Shown here one piece after another: positions 1-8,220 of a DNA stretch of 33,523 nucleotides. Source of the stretch: Alcanivorax sp. (GTDB taxonomy: Bacteria > Pseudomonadota > Gammaproteobacteria > Pseudomonadales > Alcanivoracaceae); contig NZ_JABURH010000103.1 of assembly GCF_014762765.1 (NCBI RefSeq), forward strand, positions 17,154-50,676, written 5' to 3'. The notes under the pieces were generated by a model. That model did not search any database, had not been told where the DNA came from, and saw nothing but the letters and a program-made list of their open reading frames with translations. Each line of letters opens with the position of its first letter. Positions within the stretch are counted from its first letter, which is position 1. Made by a program: the position numbers and the translations under genes.

Positions 1-642
1 GAGAAAACCGTGGCCCTGCTACGGGACCTGGGCCATGAGGTGGTCGAGGCCGAACCGCAAATGGATGCCAAACAGATGTGCATGGACTGGCTCTCCGTCT
101 GGTTTGGCCAGTGCGCCGCCGAAGTGGATGAAGTGAAGGCACTGACCGGCTGCGGTGATGACGGGTTCGAGCTGGATACCCTGGCCATTGCCGCCTTTGG
201 CCGCGCGACGCCTGCCCATGAATACGTGAAGTGTCAGACCCGTTGGCAACAGTACATGATCGCGCTGGATACCTTCCTGGAGCAGTACGATTTCTGGCTG
301 ACGCCGACGCTGGCCATGCCCCCGGCACGGATCGGGGAAATGGCCACCCCGGGCTGGCAGCAGAGCGCTCTGAAAATGCTGCTCAAGGTAGGTGGTGAAA
401 AGCTGTTGATGAAAACCGGCATGATCGAACAGATGGCGCTGGAAAACTTCAAGTACATGCCTTACACCCAGTTCGCCAATGTCACCGGCGTGCCGGCCAT
501 GTCGGTGCCGTTGCACTGGTGCGAGAGCGGCCTGCCGCTGGGCTCCCAGTTTGTCGGTGGCCACGGCGATGAAGGCAAGCTGCTGGCGCTGGCGGCGCAG
601 CTGGAAGAGGCGGCACCCTGGTTCGATAAGGTGCCGATGTAG
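1..642 (+). CDS. Amidase-signature family hydrolase, C-terminal part (5' truncated by window)
   Basis: The reading frame is open from the first base (Glu-Lys-Thr precedes the GTG at 10) to the TAG at 640-642, so the true start is outside the window. About 213 residues are visible. The segment FANVTGVPAMSVPLHW (about residue 160 of the visible part), followed by GLPLGSQFVGG, is the conserved C-terminal region of amidase-signature enzymes, which hydrolyse C-N bonds of amides. The catalytic Lys-Ser-Ser residues of this family lie in the N-terminal half and cannot be checked here. The general style (a mid-domain with WQQYMIALDTFL and FWLTPTLAMPPARIG) resembles the 6-aminohexanoate-cyclic-dimer hydrolase/AtzF-like amidases, but the substrate cannot be predicted. 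It converges on the gene at 757-1674, with a long inverted repeat between them. Confidence 0.85.
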   Translation, partial: EKTVALLRDLGHEVVEAEPQMDAKQMCMDWLSVWFGQCAAEVDEVKALTGCGDDGFELDTLAIAAFGRATPAHEYVKCQTRWQQYMIALDTFLEQYDFWLTPTLAMPPARIGEMATPGWQQSALKMLLKVGGEKLLMKTGMIEQMALENFKYMPYTQFANVTGVPAMSVPLHWCESGLPLGSQFVGGHGDEGKLLALAAQLEEAAPWFDKVPM

Positions 643-680
643 ACGCTATTGGCAGGAGCGTCGCAGGATAAAAAACAGGT

Positions 681-753
681 TTACCACAGAGGGCACAGCG
701 TTCACCGAGGCAAGAAGGTTTTCCTCAGTGAACTCTGTGCCCTCTGTGGTGAA
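681..753. repeat. Long imperfect inverted repeat between convergent genes
   Basis: The left arm 681-710 and right arm 723-753 are near-perfect reverse complements around a 12-base loop (711-722). The shared core is CACAGAGGGCACAG and its complement CTGTGCCCTCTGTG. It lies between the amidase stop (642) and the stop of the minus-strand gene (757-759), so it could act as a bidirectional terminator, although no clear T-run follows on the plus strand. The CTCTGTG-CCCTCTGTGGTGAA wording is, from memory, a motif dispersed in many unrelated bacterial genomes. Confidence 0.75.
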
Positions 754-756
754 AAA

Positions 757-1674
757 TCAGTGCATCGCCGCCGCCTGCGCCGCCGGTGAGCGGGCCAGGT
801 AGGCCAGGGCCTGTTCCGTGTCCCCTTCGTGGATCGGGTGGAAACGGGGAGACAACCAGCGCAGAGTGGCGTTCAGCAGGAAGGTGAAGGTGGGCACATT
901 CCGGGTCTGCTTGCCGGTCTGTTCCAGTTTCACCAGCAATGTCGGTATCAGGGTGCGCCCCAGCTTGCGCACCTGAGGGTCCGGGTCCTGACGTGCCAGG
1001 CTGCGACCACCCTCGGAAATAAAGTAGATGAACAGCGGAAAGACGATGGCCATCAGCGCCTGACGACTCACGTAGAAGCCGAGCTGGGACTTGCACAGGT
1101 GCTCGAACAGATCGAAGGCAACGGTGCGGTGTTCCACTTCCTCGGCCAGATGCCATTTGAACAGGTCTACCATGGCCGGGTCGCCGTTCTGCTCCCAGGT
1201 GTCGTTGTCCATGGCCCACTGACCCAGCACGCCAGTGAAGTGTTCGATGGCCGCGATCAGCCCCACACGCAGTACCAGCCATTGCTTCTGAATCGCCTTG
1301 CGCTGCAGGAATGTGAGCCCGAAAGGTGCCTCCCCCAGAAAAGTGCCAAACAGCCATTCCACCCGCTGCACGTACTCATCCACGCTCAATCCATGGCGCT
1401 CCAGATAAAGCTGGGCCTTGCTGTGGGCCCGGGAATGCACGGCCTCCTGGCGGATAAACCCTTCCACGTCGGCGCGCAACTGATCATCACTGACCAGCGG
1501 CAGGGCCTGGTTGTAGACCCGGCAGAACCACAGTTCCCCGGCAGGCAGCAGCAGGTGGATGCCGTTGATGACATGGGTGGAAAACGGGTCATCCTTGAGC
1601 CAGTGCAGAGGCGTATTGTCGAAATCGAATTGCACACGGCGGGCTTTCAGTTGATGGCGCACAGGGCTATTCAT
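757..1674 (-). CDS. PF10118-type predicted metal-dependent hydrolase (ferritin-like)
   Basis: This is a 305-residue protein with no signal peptide, so it is likely cytosolic. It matches the family annotated as predicted metal-dependent hydrolase (PF10118). The sequence carries spaced acidic/histidine motifs that look like a helical di-metal site: E47 (GELWF), E77-x2-H80 and H84 (RQEAVHSRAH), E144-H145 (IAAIEHF), and H175-x2-EE-x-E-H182 (KWHLAEEVEH). That pattern suggests a ferritin-like di-iron fold; the reaction is not known to me. The start is ATG at 1674 with a GGGAG ribosome-binding site about 10 bases upstream. It lies 40 bases downstream of the epoxide-hydrolase/SDR fusion on the same strand, so co-transcription is likely, and this pairing suggests a shared role in acyl or xenobiotic lipid metabolism. 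The family call is good; the function is open. Confidence 0.8.
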   Translation of the reverse strand: MNSPVRHQLKARRVQFDFDNTPLHWLKDDPFSTHVINGIHLLLPAGELWFCRVYNQALPLVSDDQLRADVEGFIRQEAVHSRAHSKAQLYLERHGLSVDEYVQRVEWLFGTFLGEAPFGLTFLQRKAIQKQWLVLRVGLIAAIEHFTGVLGQWAMDNDTWEQNGDPAMVDLFKWHLAEEVEHRTVAFDLFEHLCKSQLGFYVSRQALMAIVFPLFIYFISEGGRSLARQDPDPQVRKLGRTLIPTLLVKLEQTGKQTRNVPTFTFLLNATLRWLSPRFHPIHEGDTEQALAYLARSPAAQAAAMH

Positions 1675-1714
1675 GGCTGTTGTTCTCCCGTTGTTTGGTC
1701 AACACGTCATCAAA

Positions 1715-3466
1715 TCAGGCGGTAATATCCAGACGCGCTACCTGCCGGGACAGTACCGGGGCAAAGCGGCTGAGTAGTCGGGTGGTCCAGGCTTCGGCTC
1801 CCACCAGGGACAGGGCCGGATTGCTTTGCACCGCATCGAAAATGGCGGCGGCCACCTGGTCCGGGGAAAAATTGCGGCGCTTGTACAAGGCGTCGGCTTT
1901 GGCGCGTTTTTCGGCCTGTTGCTCGTCGCTGAGGCCGGCGTAGACGGTGCTGTTGGCAATGCCGGTGGCCACAAAGCCGGGGCAAATGGAGCTGACGCCG
2001 ATATGGTGTTCGGCCAGCTCCGCGCGCAGGCATTCACTGAGCATATGCACGGCGGCCTTGCTGGTGGAGTAGGCGGTCAGCTTGCGGTTGGGGGCGAAGG
2101 CGGCGGCGGAGGCCACGTTGACGATGTGCCCCTTGCGATGGCCGTCAATCATTTGCCGGGCAAACAACCGCGAGCCATGGATCACGCCCCACAGGTTGAC
2201 CTTGAGCAGGCGGTCCCAGTCCTTGGTGGACGTTTCCAGCATACCGCCGGCCATGCCGATGCCGGCGTTGTTGACCACAATGTCCGCACCACCCAGTTCT
2301 TTCTCCACCCAGTTGGCCAGCCGCTGCATGGCCTGGGCGGAGCCCACATCCACCTTGCGGGGCCAGGCGGTGGCACCCCGTTGCCGGGCCTGTTCGGCGG
2401 TGGCGTCGGCACCGTCTTCATTGATATCCACGCACACCAGATCGGCGCCTTCTGCGGCAAAGCGCAGGGCGGTAGCCCGGCCAATGCCGGAACCGGCACC
2501 GGTGATAACCGCCGTCTTGCCATACAGGGGCAGGCCCTGTCTTTCCGGACGAACGCGGGCATGCTGCAGGGCGCCAGGCATCTTGCCGCTTTCCACTCCG
2601 GCCACGAAATCGCCAATCCAGGCGGCGATGGTGTCCGGGTGGCTCAGCGGTACCCAGTGGTTGGCGTTGATATCCCGGCGGTACAGCTCGTCCACCCACT
2701 CGTGCAGGTCCTCAAACAGCTGGGTCCCCACGTAGTTGTCACGGGTGGGCACGATCAGCTGGACCGGACAGGCCGCGTGGCGGTCTTGCGGGTTGATCAG
2801 CTTGTTGCGGAAGTTGGCGCGATACAGCTGCACCCCGTGTTTGCCATCCTTGCCCTGGGTGGGATTGGCGTCCGGCTCCTGCACGTTCTCGCGGTGTTTC
2901 AGGTAGCGGGGCCAGAGCTTGTCCAGGCCTCCCTGCCAGGCACTTGGAGCCAGTACCGGCAGGTGAAAGAAACCGATATACCAGGAGCTGAGCGCCTGTT
3001 TGAACACCTTGGCCTTGGCGGAGGGAGACAGATTCAGCGTGCGCCGACGCATCCAGTGGCCCATATGATCCAGGCAGGGGCCGGAGATGGTGGTGTAGGA
3101 TTTGATGCGGGCCTTGAGCGGCCCCTCGGCGGTGACCGATTCCCAGCTCTGAATAGAGCCCCAATCATGGCCCACCAGATGAAAATCCCGCCCGGGAAGG
3201 GTGGCGTCGACGACGGCCTTCAGGTCTGCCGACAGCAGCTCCATGCGGTAATCCGCCTGCTTGCGGGGCGCGTCGGAGGCGCCGGCGCCGCGGACATCGT
3301 AACTGACCACGAAGTACTTCCTGGCCAGCCGCTCGGCCACGGGCCGCCAGACACTGTGGTTGTCCGGGTAACCGTGAACCAGGACCACGGGGGGCTTGCT
3401 GCTCTCTCCGAAGGTATAAACCTGCAGGTTTATACCCTGGCTTGCCACTGTTGTTGTGGTTGTCAT
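1715..3466 (-). CDS. Bifunctional alpha/beta hydrolase (epoxide-hydrolase-like) fused to short-chain dehydrogenase/reductase, EphD-like
   Basis: This is a 583-residue two-domain protein. Residues 1-295 form an alpha/beta hydrolase of epoxide-hydrolase type: oxyanion motif HGYP at 31-34, nucleophile elbow GHDWGS with Asp101 rather than Ser, and a likely catalytic His270 in ANHWVPLSHP. Residues 310-583 form a classical SDR: cofactor motif TGAGSGIG at 322-329, NNAG at 399-402, Ser453, and Y466-x3-K470. The same order of domains is known in mycobacterial EphD, which is linked to lipid (mycolate) metabolism. A sensible inference is opening or oxidation of an epoxide or other lipid-derived substrate in one polypeptide. 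The ATG at 3466 is chosen because CAGGAG lies 7 bases upstream; a longer frame to 3514 lacks this. The first gene of a pair with the PF10118 protein. A perfect 24-bp palindrome lies inside codons 11-18. Confidence 0.88.
   Translation of the reverse strand: MTTTTTVASQGINLQVYTFGESSKPPVVLVHGYPDNHSVWRPVAERLARKYFVVSYDVRGAGASDAPRKQADYRMELLSADLKAVVDATLPGRDFHLVGHDWGSIQSWESVTAEGPLKARIKSYTTISGPCLDHMGHWMRRRTLNLSPSAKAKVFKQALSSWYIGFFHLPVLAPSAWQGGLDKLWPRYLKHRENVQEPDANPTQGKDGKHGVQLYRANFRNKLINPQDRHAACPVQLIVPTRDNYVGTQLFEDLHEWVDELYRRDINANHWVPLSHPDTIAAWIGDFVAGVESGKMPGALQHARVRPERQGLPLYGKTAVITGAGSGIGRATALRFAAEGADLVCVDINEDGADATAEQARQRGATAWPRKVDVGSAQAMQRLANWVEKELGGADIVVNNAGIGMAGGMLETSTKDWDRLLKVNLWGVIHGSRLFARQMIDGHRKGHIVNVASAAAFAPNRKLTAYSTSKAAVHMLSECLRAELAEHHIGVSSICPGFVATGIANSTVYAGLSDEQQAEKRAKADALYKRRNFSPDQVAAAIFDAVQSNPALSLVGAEAWTTRLLSRFAPVLSRQVARLDITA
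3413..3436. promoter_or_regulatory. Perfect 24-bp palindrome inside the 5' end of the hydrolase/SDR gene
   Basis: The 12-base half-site GGTATAAACCTG is followed immediately by its exact reverse complement. It lies 30-53 bases inside the coding region and encodes Gly-Ile-Asn-Leu-Gln-Val-Tyr-Thr, including a rare ATA isoleucine codon. This could be a regulator-binding site retained at the cost of codon choice, or chance. A cruciform or hairpin near the translation start is also possible. Confidence 0.45.
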
Positions 3467-3523
3467 GAAATGCTCCTGCCGGGCAATGGCCACGATAAAT
3501 CTAGACGACGTCAAGTTTTATTG

Positions 3524-3552
3524 AATGTATCAGTGGTCAATGTAACGGTCAA
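3524..3552 (-). promoter_or_regulatory. Candidate sigma-70-type promoter for the hydrolase/SDR operon
   Basis: On the minus strand, TTGACC (3547-3552) is followed after 17 bases by TACATT (3524-3529), 57 bases upstream of the ATG. A second TTGACC (3535-3540) sits inside the spacer, giving a 12-base direct repeat that might bind a regulator. The match is only moderate. Confidence 0.35.
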
Positions 3553-3640
3553 CGTGCAGGCAGTGACCACCGGGACCGTCAATTCGGTGCCGGAGGTCAA
3601 GAGGAGAGGGGAGTCAGTGGGAGGCAGGTGTCGGGGCGGG

Positions 3641-4915
3641 TCAGGCACCCTGGCCCTGGGGCAACGGTGGCCACCAGTCCTGGATGGCGCCGTCTTGCCA
3701 CACGGCCAGGTCGCCGAACTGCAGCAGCACGAATTCGCTTTGGGTGGGGCGCAGGAACAGCTGGTCGTCCACCTGCAGGGCGGTATCCGGACTGCCGTTG
3801 AACATCATCTGGTTGGTGCTGTGGCCATAGACACCATTCTCGCGAATGCCCGCCGGTGACACCGGGGTGGCCTTCCAGTAACCGCCGTAGATGAAATAGG
3901 TCTGGCGGCGGTTCGGGTCCCAGCGTTGCCATAGCTCACCCAGCGGTAACGGTCCGGGCAGGTTCAGGCCGTCCCATTGCTTGAGCACTGGTGCGGCGAT
4001 AAACACCGCCGGTTCGAAATCCGCCAGCAGGGGCAGATCAAAATCGCTGGCCTTGACCAGACAGGAGCCGGCGGCCAGTTCGTTGACCACGGTGCTGTCG
4101 TCGTAGAGGCCGACGGTGGGGCTGCCGCCGCCGTTGAAACACAGGGTCTCATTCCGGTAGGCGGGTGCCAGTTGGTAGAGGCGTTCGATAAAGCGTTGGT
4201 AGATGGCCTCGGTTTCCCGGTGGCCTTCCTCGGCGCTTTGAATAAAGGCGGGCAGCTTGCCCACGTGGGCGTCATAGCCCATGAAACCGCTGAAGCGAAG
4301 TCGGTCTGGGTGGGCCTGGATCAGGGCGATCATTGCATCGAGCTGGTTCGGGGCGGTGAGGCCGCCCCGGTGCAGGCCCACGTCGATTTCGAGATTGATG
4401 TTCAGGCGCCGGTCCAGATCGTTGGCCAGTTGCAGATATTGCTCCAGCCGCGGGCGGGAATCGATCAGCCATTGGAGTTGCCGCTCCGCATCGAAGGCGC
4501 TACCTGTTTCGCTGTAGAACTGTCGGGCGGCCTGGACCGGCATGGGCTTGCCCAGCAGCATGTCCACGCCGGGCTCTGCGTCGGCCAGGGCATTCATGAA
4601 CGGTTGATGGAACACCATGACACGGTTGCTGCCGGTTTCGCGCATCACGGTCTGGACCATCGGCACACTGGGCAGGGACTTGGCCACGATACGCAGCGCG
4701 CAGCGGGGCGGCAGCATGGCTTTCAGGGTGCGGCAATTACGCACCAGCCGTTGCTGGTCCACCAGCATCAATGGCCGACCGGGCCCGTCTTTTTTCAGCC
4801 TGTCGTTGATGGCCTGGAAGTAGGGGGTATGCGGCGCCCCCTGATTCCCCGGGCGCAGCAGCCAGCCGCCGGCGGCGAGAGCGCCCAGGCCGATGAGAAA
4901 ACCACGGCGTTTCAT
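3641..4915 (-). CDS. Tat-exported DSD1/D-threonine-aldolase-type PLP enzyme
   Basis: This is a 424-residue protein of the alanine-racemase-fold family that includes D-threonine aldolase and eukaryotic-type D-serine dehydratase. Residues 1-20 (MKRRGFLIGLGALAAGGWLL) have a twin-arginine motif RRGFL and a hydrophobic stretch, so it is probably moved to the periplasm already folded with cofactor. K79 in LRIVAKSLP is the expected PLP-binding lysine. NGGGSPT (261-267) fits the phosphate-binding loop, and YGHSTNQ near 363-369 is where the C-terminal metal-ligand segment of the family lies. The likely reaction is cleavage or dehydration of a D-beta-hydroxy amino acid; the exact substrate is unknown. 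Its start overlaps the stop of the upstream oxidase by four bases (ATGA, 4912-4915), indicating translational coupling. An exported member of this family is unusual. Confidence 0.82.
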   Translation of the reverse strand: MKRRGFLIGLGALAAGGWLLRPGNQGAPHTPYFQAINDRLKKDGPGRPLMLVDQQRLVRNCRTLKAMLPPRCALRIVAKSLPSVPMVQTVMRETGSNRVMVFHQPFMNALADAEPGVDMLLGKPMPVQAARQFYSETGSAFDAERQLQWLIDSRPRLEQYLQLANDLDRRLNINLEIDVGLHRGGLTAPNQLDAMIALIQAHPDRLRFSGFMGYDAHVGKLPAFIQSAEEGHRETEAIYQRFIERLYQLAPAYRNETLCFNGGGSPTVGLYDDSTVVNELAAGSCLVKASDFDLPLLADFEPAVFIAAPVLKQWDGLNLPGPLPLGELWQRWDPNRRQTYFIYGGYWKATPVSPAGIRENGVYGHSTNQMMFNGSPDTALQVDDQLFLRPTQSEFVLLQFGDLAVWQDGAIQDWWPPLPQGQGA

Positions 4916-6279
4916 CCGGTTGCTCCAAACAGGGTTTGCAGGTGTTGGTTGAGCATCCTTCCCTGTGGGTCCAGTTCCCGGCGCACGGCCTGAAAGCGAT
5001 CAAAGGCGGGATAGAGCTCGCGCAGTTGCCGCTGGCCCAGAGTATGCAGCTTGCCCCAGTGGGGGCGGCCCGCATAGCGACGCAGGATCGGCTCCACGGC
5101 CGTGAACAGGGGCTGATAGTCCTGGGCGAAATATTGATGGATCGACAGGCTGGCGCCGGGGCGGTCGTGGTACATGGACAGCAGGCGATCATCGGCGGCC
5201 ACATAACGGAACTCGATGGGGAAGAACACATTGATGTCCTGCTTGCGAATGGTCTCGCAGACTTCCTGCAGGCAGGCGATGCCGTCTTCCGCCGGCACGG
5301 TGTATTCCATCTCGTTGAACCGCACCGTGCGGCGGTTGGCGAACACCTTGTGGGCGGGGCCGGTATAGGTGCTGTCCTCCACAAACAGGGTGACCAGCTT
5401 CTGCAGGTTCGGGGTCAACCAGCCAGCGCGCATGGCCACTTTGCAGACCAGCTCCAGCAGGTCGTTGCTGTCTTCCCGTTCGCTGCTGTCGGTGGGGTCA
5501 TCAGTGATTTCCATGGTCTTGACGATGGCCTGTTCGCCCAGGGGGAAGGCAAAGAATTCGATGTGGCGAAAGTTGTCTTTTTCCCTCTCCACGAAATCCA
5601 TGGCTTCCTGCAGGGGCAGGGTCCAGGTGCGCTCCTTCAGCCGGTAGGCAGGTTCCAGTCGAAAACCGATTTCGCTGACCACGCCCAGGGCCCCGATGCT
5701 GCAGCAGGCGGCCAGAAAGGTGTCGCCGTCTTCCCGGGTCAGGCTCAGGGCTTCGCCGTCGGGGAGGATCAGCCGCAGGCTTTCCACCTGTCCGGACAGG
5801 CTCTGCAGGTTGCTGCCGGTGCCGTGGGTGCTGGTGGCAATGGCGCCGGCCAGGGATTGCAGGTTGATATCCGGCTCGTTGCTGAAGCTGTAGCCCAGGT
5901 TGTTGGCCTGGGCACTGGCCATGGCCAGTCGGGTGCCTCCACCGTAGGTGAAGATGTCGCCGTCCTGACCCCGCAATCCGGCCAAGGCTTCCAGGGATAC
6001 CAGGGTGTCATCGCTGGGTACCACGGCACTGAATGAATGGCTGCCGCCGAAGGGGCGAATGGTGCCGCTGCTGTCGCGCAGGGTCTGACGCAGTTGGGAT
6101 TCGCTGGTGGCAAATACCAGGTTGGCCGGGTTGGCGCTCTGGTTACCGGACCAGTTCTGCCAGGCTGGCGCCTTCCCGGTCTCAGCCAGCAGAGCCTGGG
6201 GCGCCAATGCCCCCGTGGCCCCGGCCGAGGCCAAGGCTTTCAGAAAACTGCGTCGGTCAATGGAATCTAACAAGGCCAT
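4912..6279 (-). CDS. Tat-exported FAD-linked oxidase, D-arabinono-1,4-lactone oxidase family
   Basis: This is a 455-residue flavoprotein. The N-terminus has DRRSFLKALASAGATGALA, a textbook twin-arginine leader (RRSFLK at 9-14). The PCMH-type FAD domain follows: GGSHSF at 78-83, whose His81 is where this family often bonds FAD covalently, and STHGTG at 150-155. HWGK at 407-410 is the C-terminal signature of the arabinono-lactone/gulono-lactone/alditol oxidase group. It probably oxidises a sugar lactone or polyol in the periplasm, giving electrons to oxygen or a respiratory acceptor; the substrate is not determinable. The start at 6279 has an AAAGGACG ribosome-binding site 5 bases upstream. First gene of a two-gene operon with the PLP enzyme, by ATGA overlap. 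Its upstream region abuts the repeat element at 6322-6485, which may influence its promoter. Confidence 0.87.
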   Translation of the reverse strand: MALLDSIDRRSFLKALASAGATGALAPQALLAETGKAPAWQNWSGNQSANPANLVFATSESQLRQTLRDSSGTIRPFGGSHSFSAVVPSDDTLVSLEALAGLRGQDGDIFTYGGGTRLAMASAQANNLGYSFSNEPDINLQSLAGAIATSTHGTGSNLQSLSGQVESLRLILPDGEALSLTREDGDTFLAACCSIGALGVVSEIGFRLEPAYRLKERTWTLPLQEAMDFVEREKDNFRHIEFFAFPLGEQAIVKTMEITDDPTDSSEREDSNDLLELVCKVAMRAGWLTPNLQKLVTLFVEDSTYTGPAHKVFANRRTVRFNEMEYTVPAEDGIACLQEVCETIRKQDINVFFPIEFRYVAADDRLLSMYHDRPGASLSIHQYFAQDYQPLFTAVEPILRRYAGRPHWGKLHTLGQRQLRELYPAFDRFQAVRRELDPQGRMLNQHLQTLFGATG

Positions 6280-6321
6280 GGTGCGTCCTTTTGTTATTTG
6301 GCACCATCGTACAAGAAAAGC

Positions 6322-6485
6322 AATTGATAGTTAATAGTTGATAATTGATAACTGCGCGGGAGAGGTCGGGCGCCGCTTTATTACCCCTGTGGCCGCGCCC
6401 AACCGTTTGGGCGCGGCTCCGATGCTGAAAGACCTGGCGTCACTTGTCCGCGCCGTTATCAATTCTCCATTCTCAATTATCAATT
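6322..6485. mobile_element. MITE-like palindromic element, copy 1
   Basis: The terminal inverted repeats 6322-6359 and 6448-6485 are 38 bases each and match at 31 of 38 positions; both begin AATTGATA and end GCGCGG toward the centre. The middle holds a GC-rich hairpin (6392-6402 / 6407-6417). No coding capacity is present. A second copy lies at 13934-14080. The right end encodes the last residues and TGA stop of ubiD (Glu-Ile-Asp-Asn-stop). The element is probably mobilised in trans by an IS not seen here. Confidence 0.75.
6392..6417. terminator. Hairpin in repeat element, possible ubiD terminator
   Basis: The arms GCCGCGCCCAA and TTGGGCGCGGC (11 bp, perfect) enclose a 4-base loop. It lies 56 bases beyond the ubiD stop on the minus strand. 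No strong T-run follows, so termination ability is uncertain. Confidence 0.45.
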
Positions 6486-7942
6486 TCCAGGCTTTCCCAC
6501 ATCTCATCCACCCGCTGCTTCACTGCCGGGCTCATGCTGATGGCGCGGCCCCACTCACGGTCGGTTTCGCCGGGCCATTTGCTGGTGGCGTCCATGCCCA
6601 TCTTGGAGCCAAGGCCGGATACCGGAGAAGCGAAATCCAGATAGTCGATGGGGGTGTTTTCCACCAGCAGGGTATCCCGGGCCGGGTCCATGCGGGTGGT
6701 CATGGCCCAGATCACGTCCTTCCAGTCGCGGGCGTTGACGTCATCGTCGCAGACAATCACGAACTTGGTGTACATGAACTGGCGCAGGAAGGACCACACG
6801 CCCATCATTACCCGCTTGGCATGGCCCGGGTACTGTTTCTTCATGGTCACTACGGCCATGCGATAGGAGCAGCCTTCCGGGGGCAGGTAGAAATCCACGA
6901 TTTCCGGAAACTGTTTTTTCAGGATCGGTACGAAGATCTCGTTCATGGCCACGCCCAGCACCGCCGGTTCATCCGGCGGACGCCCGGTATAGGTGCTGTG
7001 ATAGATCGGATCACGGCGGTGGGTGATGCGCTCCACGGTGAAAACCGGAAAACGTTCCACCTCGTTGTAATAGCCGGTGTGGTCGCCGAACGGCCCTTCC
7101 TCGGCCATCTCGTCCGGATAGATATGGCCTTCCAGCACGAACTCGGCACTGGCGGGGACCTGCAGGTCGTTACCGATGCACTCCACCAGCTCGGTTTTCG
7201 AGCCGCGCAGCAAACCGGCAAAGGCATATTCGCTGAGGGTGTCCGGCACCGGGGTGACCGCGCCAAGGATGGTGGCCGGATCGGCGCCCAGCGCCACCGC
7301 CACCGGGAAGGGCTCACCGGGATGCTGCTGCTGCCACTCCTGAAAATCCAGGGCTCCACCGCGATGGCTGAGCCAGCGCATGATCAGCTTGTTGCGGCCG
7401 ATCAATTGTTGGCGGTAGATGCCCAGGTTCTGGCGTTCCTTGTTGGGGCCACGGGTGATCACCAGCGGCCAGGTCACCAGCGGGCCTGCATCGCCGGGCC
7501 AGCAGGTCTGGATCGGTAACTGGTACAGATCCACGTCGTTGCCTTCCAACACCTTTTCCTGGCAGGGCCCGGAGCCGCGCAGCTTGGGACTCATGCTCAG
7601 CACCTTGCGGAATACCGGCAGTTTTTCCCAGGCATCACGCATGCCCTTGGGCGGTTCCGGTTCCTTCAGAAAGGCCAGCAGTTCACCCAGTTCGCGCAGC
7701 TCCTCAACGGACTCGCGGCCCATGCCCAGCGCCACGCGACGTTCCGTGCCGAACAGGTTGCCCAGCACCGGGGTGCCGAAGCCCACCGGGTTTTCAAACA
7801 GCAGTGCCGGGCCGCCGGCACGCAGGGTGCGGTCGCAGATCTCGGTCATTTCCAGGTTCGGGTTCACCGGTGCAGTGATGCGCTTGAGCTCGCCAAGTTG
7901 TTCGAGCTGTTGCAGGAAGTCACGCAGGTCGCGGTATTTCAT
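6473..7942 (-). CDS. ubiD: UbiD, 4-hydroxy-3-polyprenylbenzoate decarboxylase
   Basis: This is a 489-residue protein, close to the usual length of about 490-500. UbiD decarboxylates the polyprenyl-hydroxybenzoate intermediate in ubiquinone synthesis, using prenylated FMN made by UbiX. The sequence opens [22 protein letters not shown], typical of the family (shown by its first residues [10 protein letters not shown]). It carries [11 protein letters not shown] and [14 protein letters not shown] in the cofactor-binding half, and [11 protein letters not shown] with the acidic catalytic region. The start at 7942 has AAGGAT upstream. The last residues LEIDN and the stop are contributed by the end of the MITE-like element, so the native C-terminus was probably altered slightly. 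A TATACT -10-like box lies at 7992-7997. The gene is in the same neighbourhood as rho-trxA-ppx-ppk-hemB in Pseudomonas. Confidence 0.95.
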   Translation of the reverse strand: MKYRDLRDFLQQLEQLGELKRITAPVNPNLEMTEICDRTLRAGGPALLFENPVGFGTPVLGNLFGTERRVALGMGRESVEELRELGELLAFLKEPEPPKGMRDAWEKLPVFRKVLSMSPKLRGSGPCQEKVLEGNDVDLYQLPIQTCWPGDAGPLVTWPLVITRGPNKERQNLGIYRQQLIGRNKLIMRWLSHRGGALDFQEWQQQHPGEPFPVAVALGADPATILGAVTPVPDTLSEYAFAGLLRGSKTELVECIGNDLQVPASAEFVLEGHIYPDEMAEEGPFGDHTGYYNEVERFPVFTVERITHRRDPIYHSTYTGRPPDEPAVLGVAMNEIFVPILKKQFPEIVDFYLPPEGCSYRMAVVTMKKQYPGHAKRVMMGVWSFLRQFMYTKFVIVCDDDVNARDWKDVIWAMTTRMDPARDTLLVENTPIDYLDFASPVSGLGSKMGMDATSKWPGETDREWGRAISMSPAVKQRVDEMWESLEIDN

Positions 7943-8220
7943 GGCGATCCTTTTGTTGGAAGTCAGAGGATGGCGACGTTGGTTTGGGGTGAGTATAGCA
8001 GGCTGATGTCAGGCCGCAGTGAGGGCTACAGAACGAACAGAGTAAGTCGTGGCAAACGAAATTTCCATGCAATGCAATCCGGTCCGTCGTAGATCGGGGC
8101 GTTCCACCACTCATCAATCCATGTCCCCTGCCGGGCTTGTGCGCTATCTCTGTCCTGTGATTCTCGTGTTCCTCACGGTATAGGGTTGACAGTGTGTGAA
8201 AATCGGCAATGGGGGCAGGG
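7943..8220. other. Divergent intergenic region, ubiD / TonB receptor
   Basis: This 278-base spacer must hold both divergent promoters. On the minus strand TATACT (rc of 7992-7997) is a fair -10 about 45 bases before the ubiD ATG, without a good -35 box. Toward the receptor, TTGACA at 8187-8192 lies too near the start to serve as a normal -35. I see no Fur-, Zur- or cobalamin-riboswitch-like sequence, so the receptor's substrate cannot be guessed from regulation. Confidence 0.4.

Noticed and set aside
1826-3859. A 677-codon plus-strand frame opposite the hydrolase/SDR gene
   Set aside because: It is the antisense shadow of a gene with clear catalytic motifs; it crosses two genes and the promoter region and has no recognisable domain.
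8034-8208. Possible cobalamin riboswitch or Fur box before the TonB receptor
   Set aside because: I looked for a B12-box-like core and for a GATAATGATAATCATTATC-like site and saw neither.
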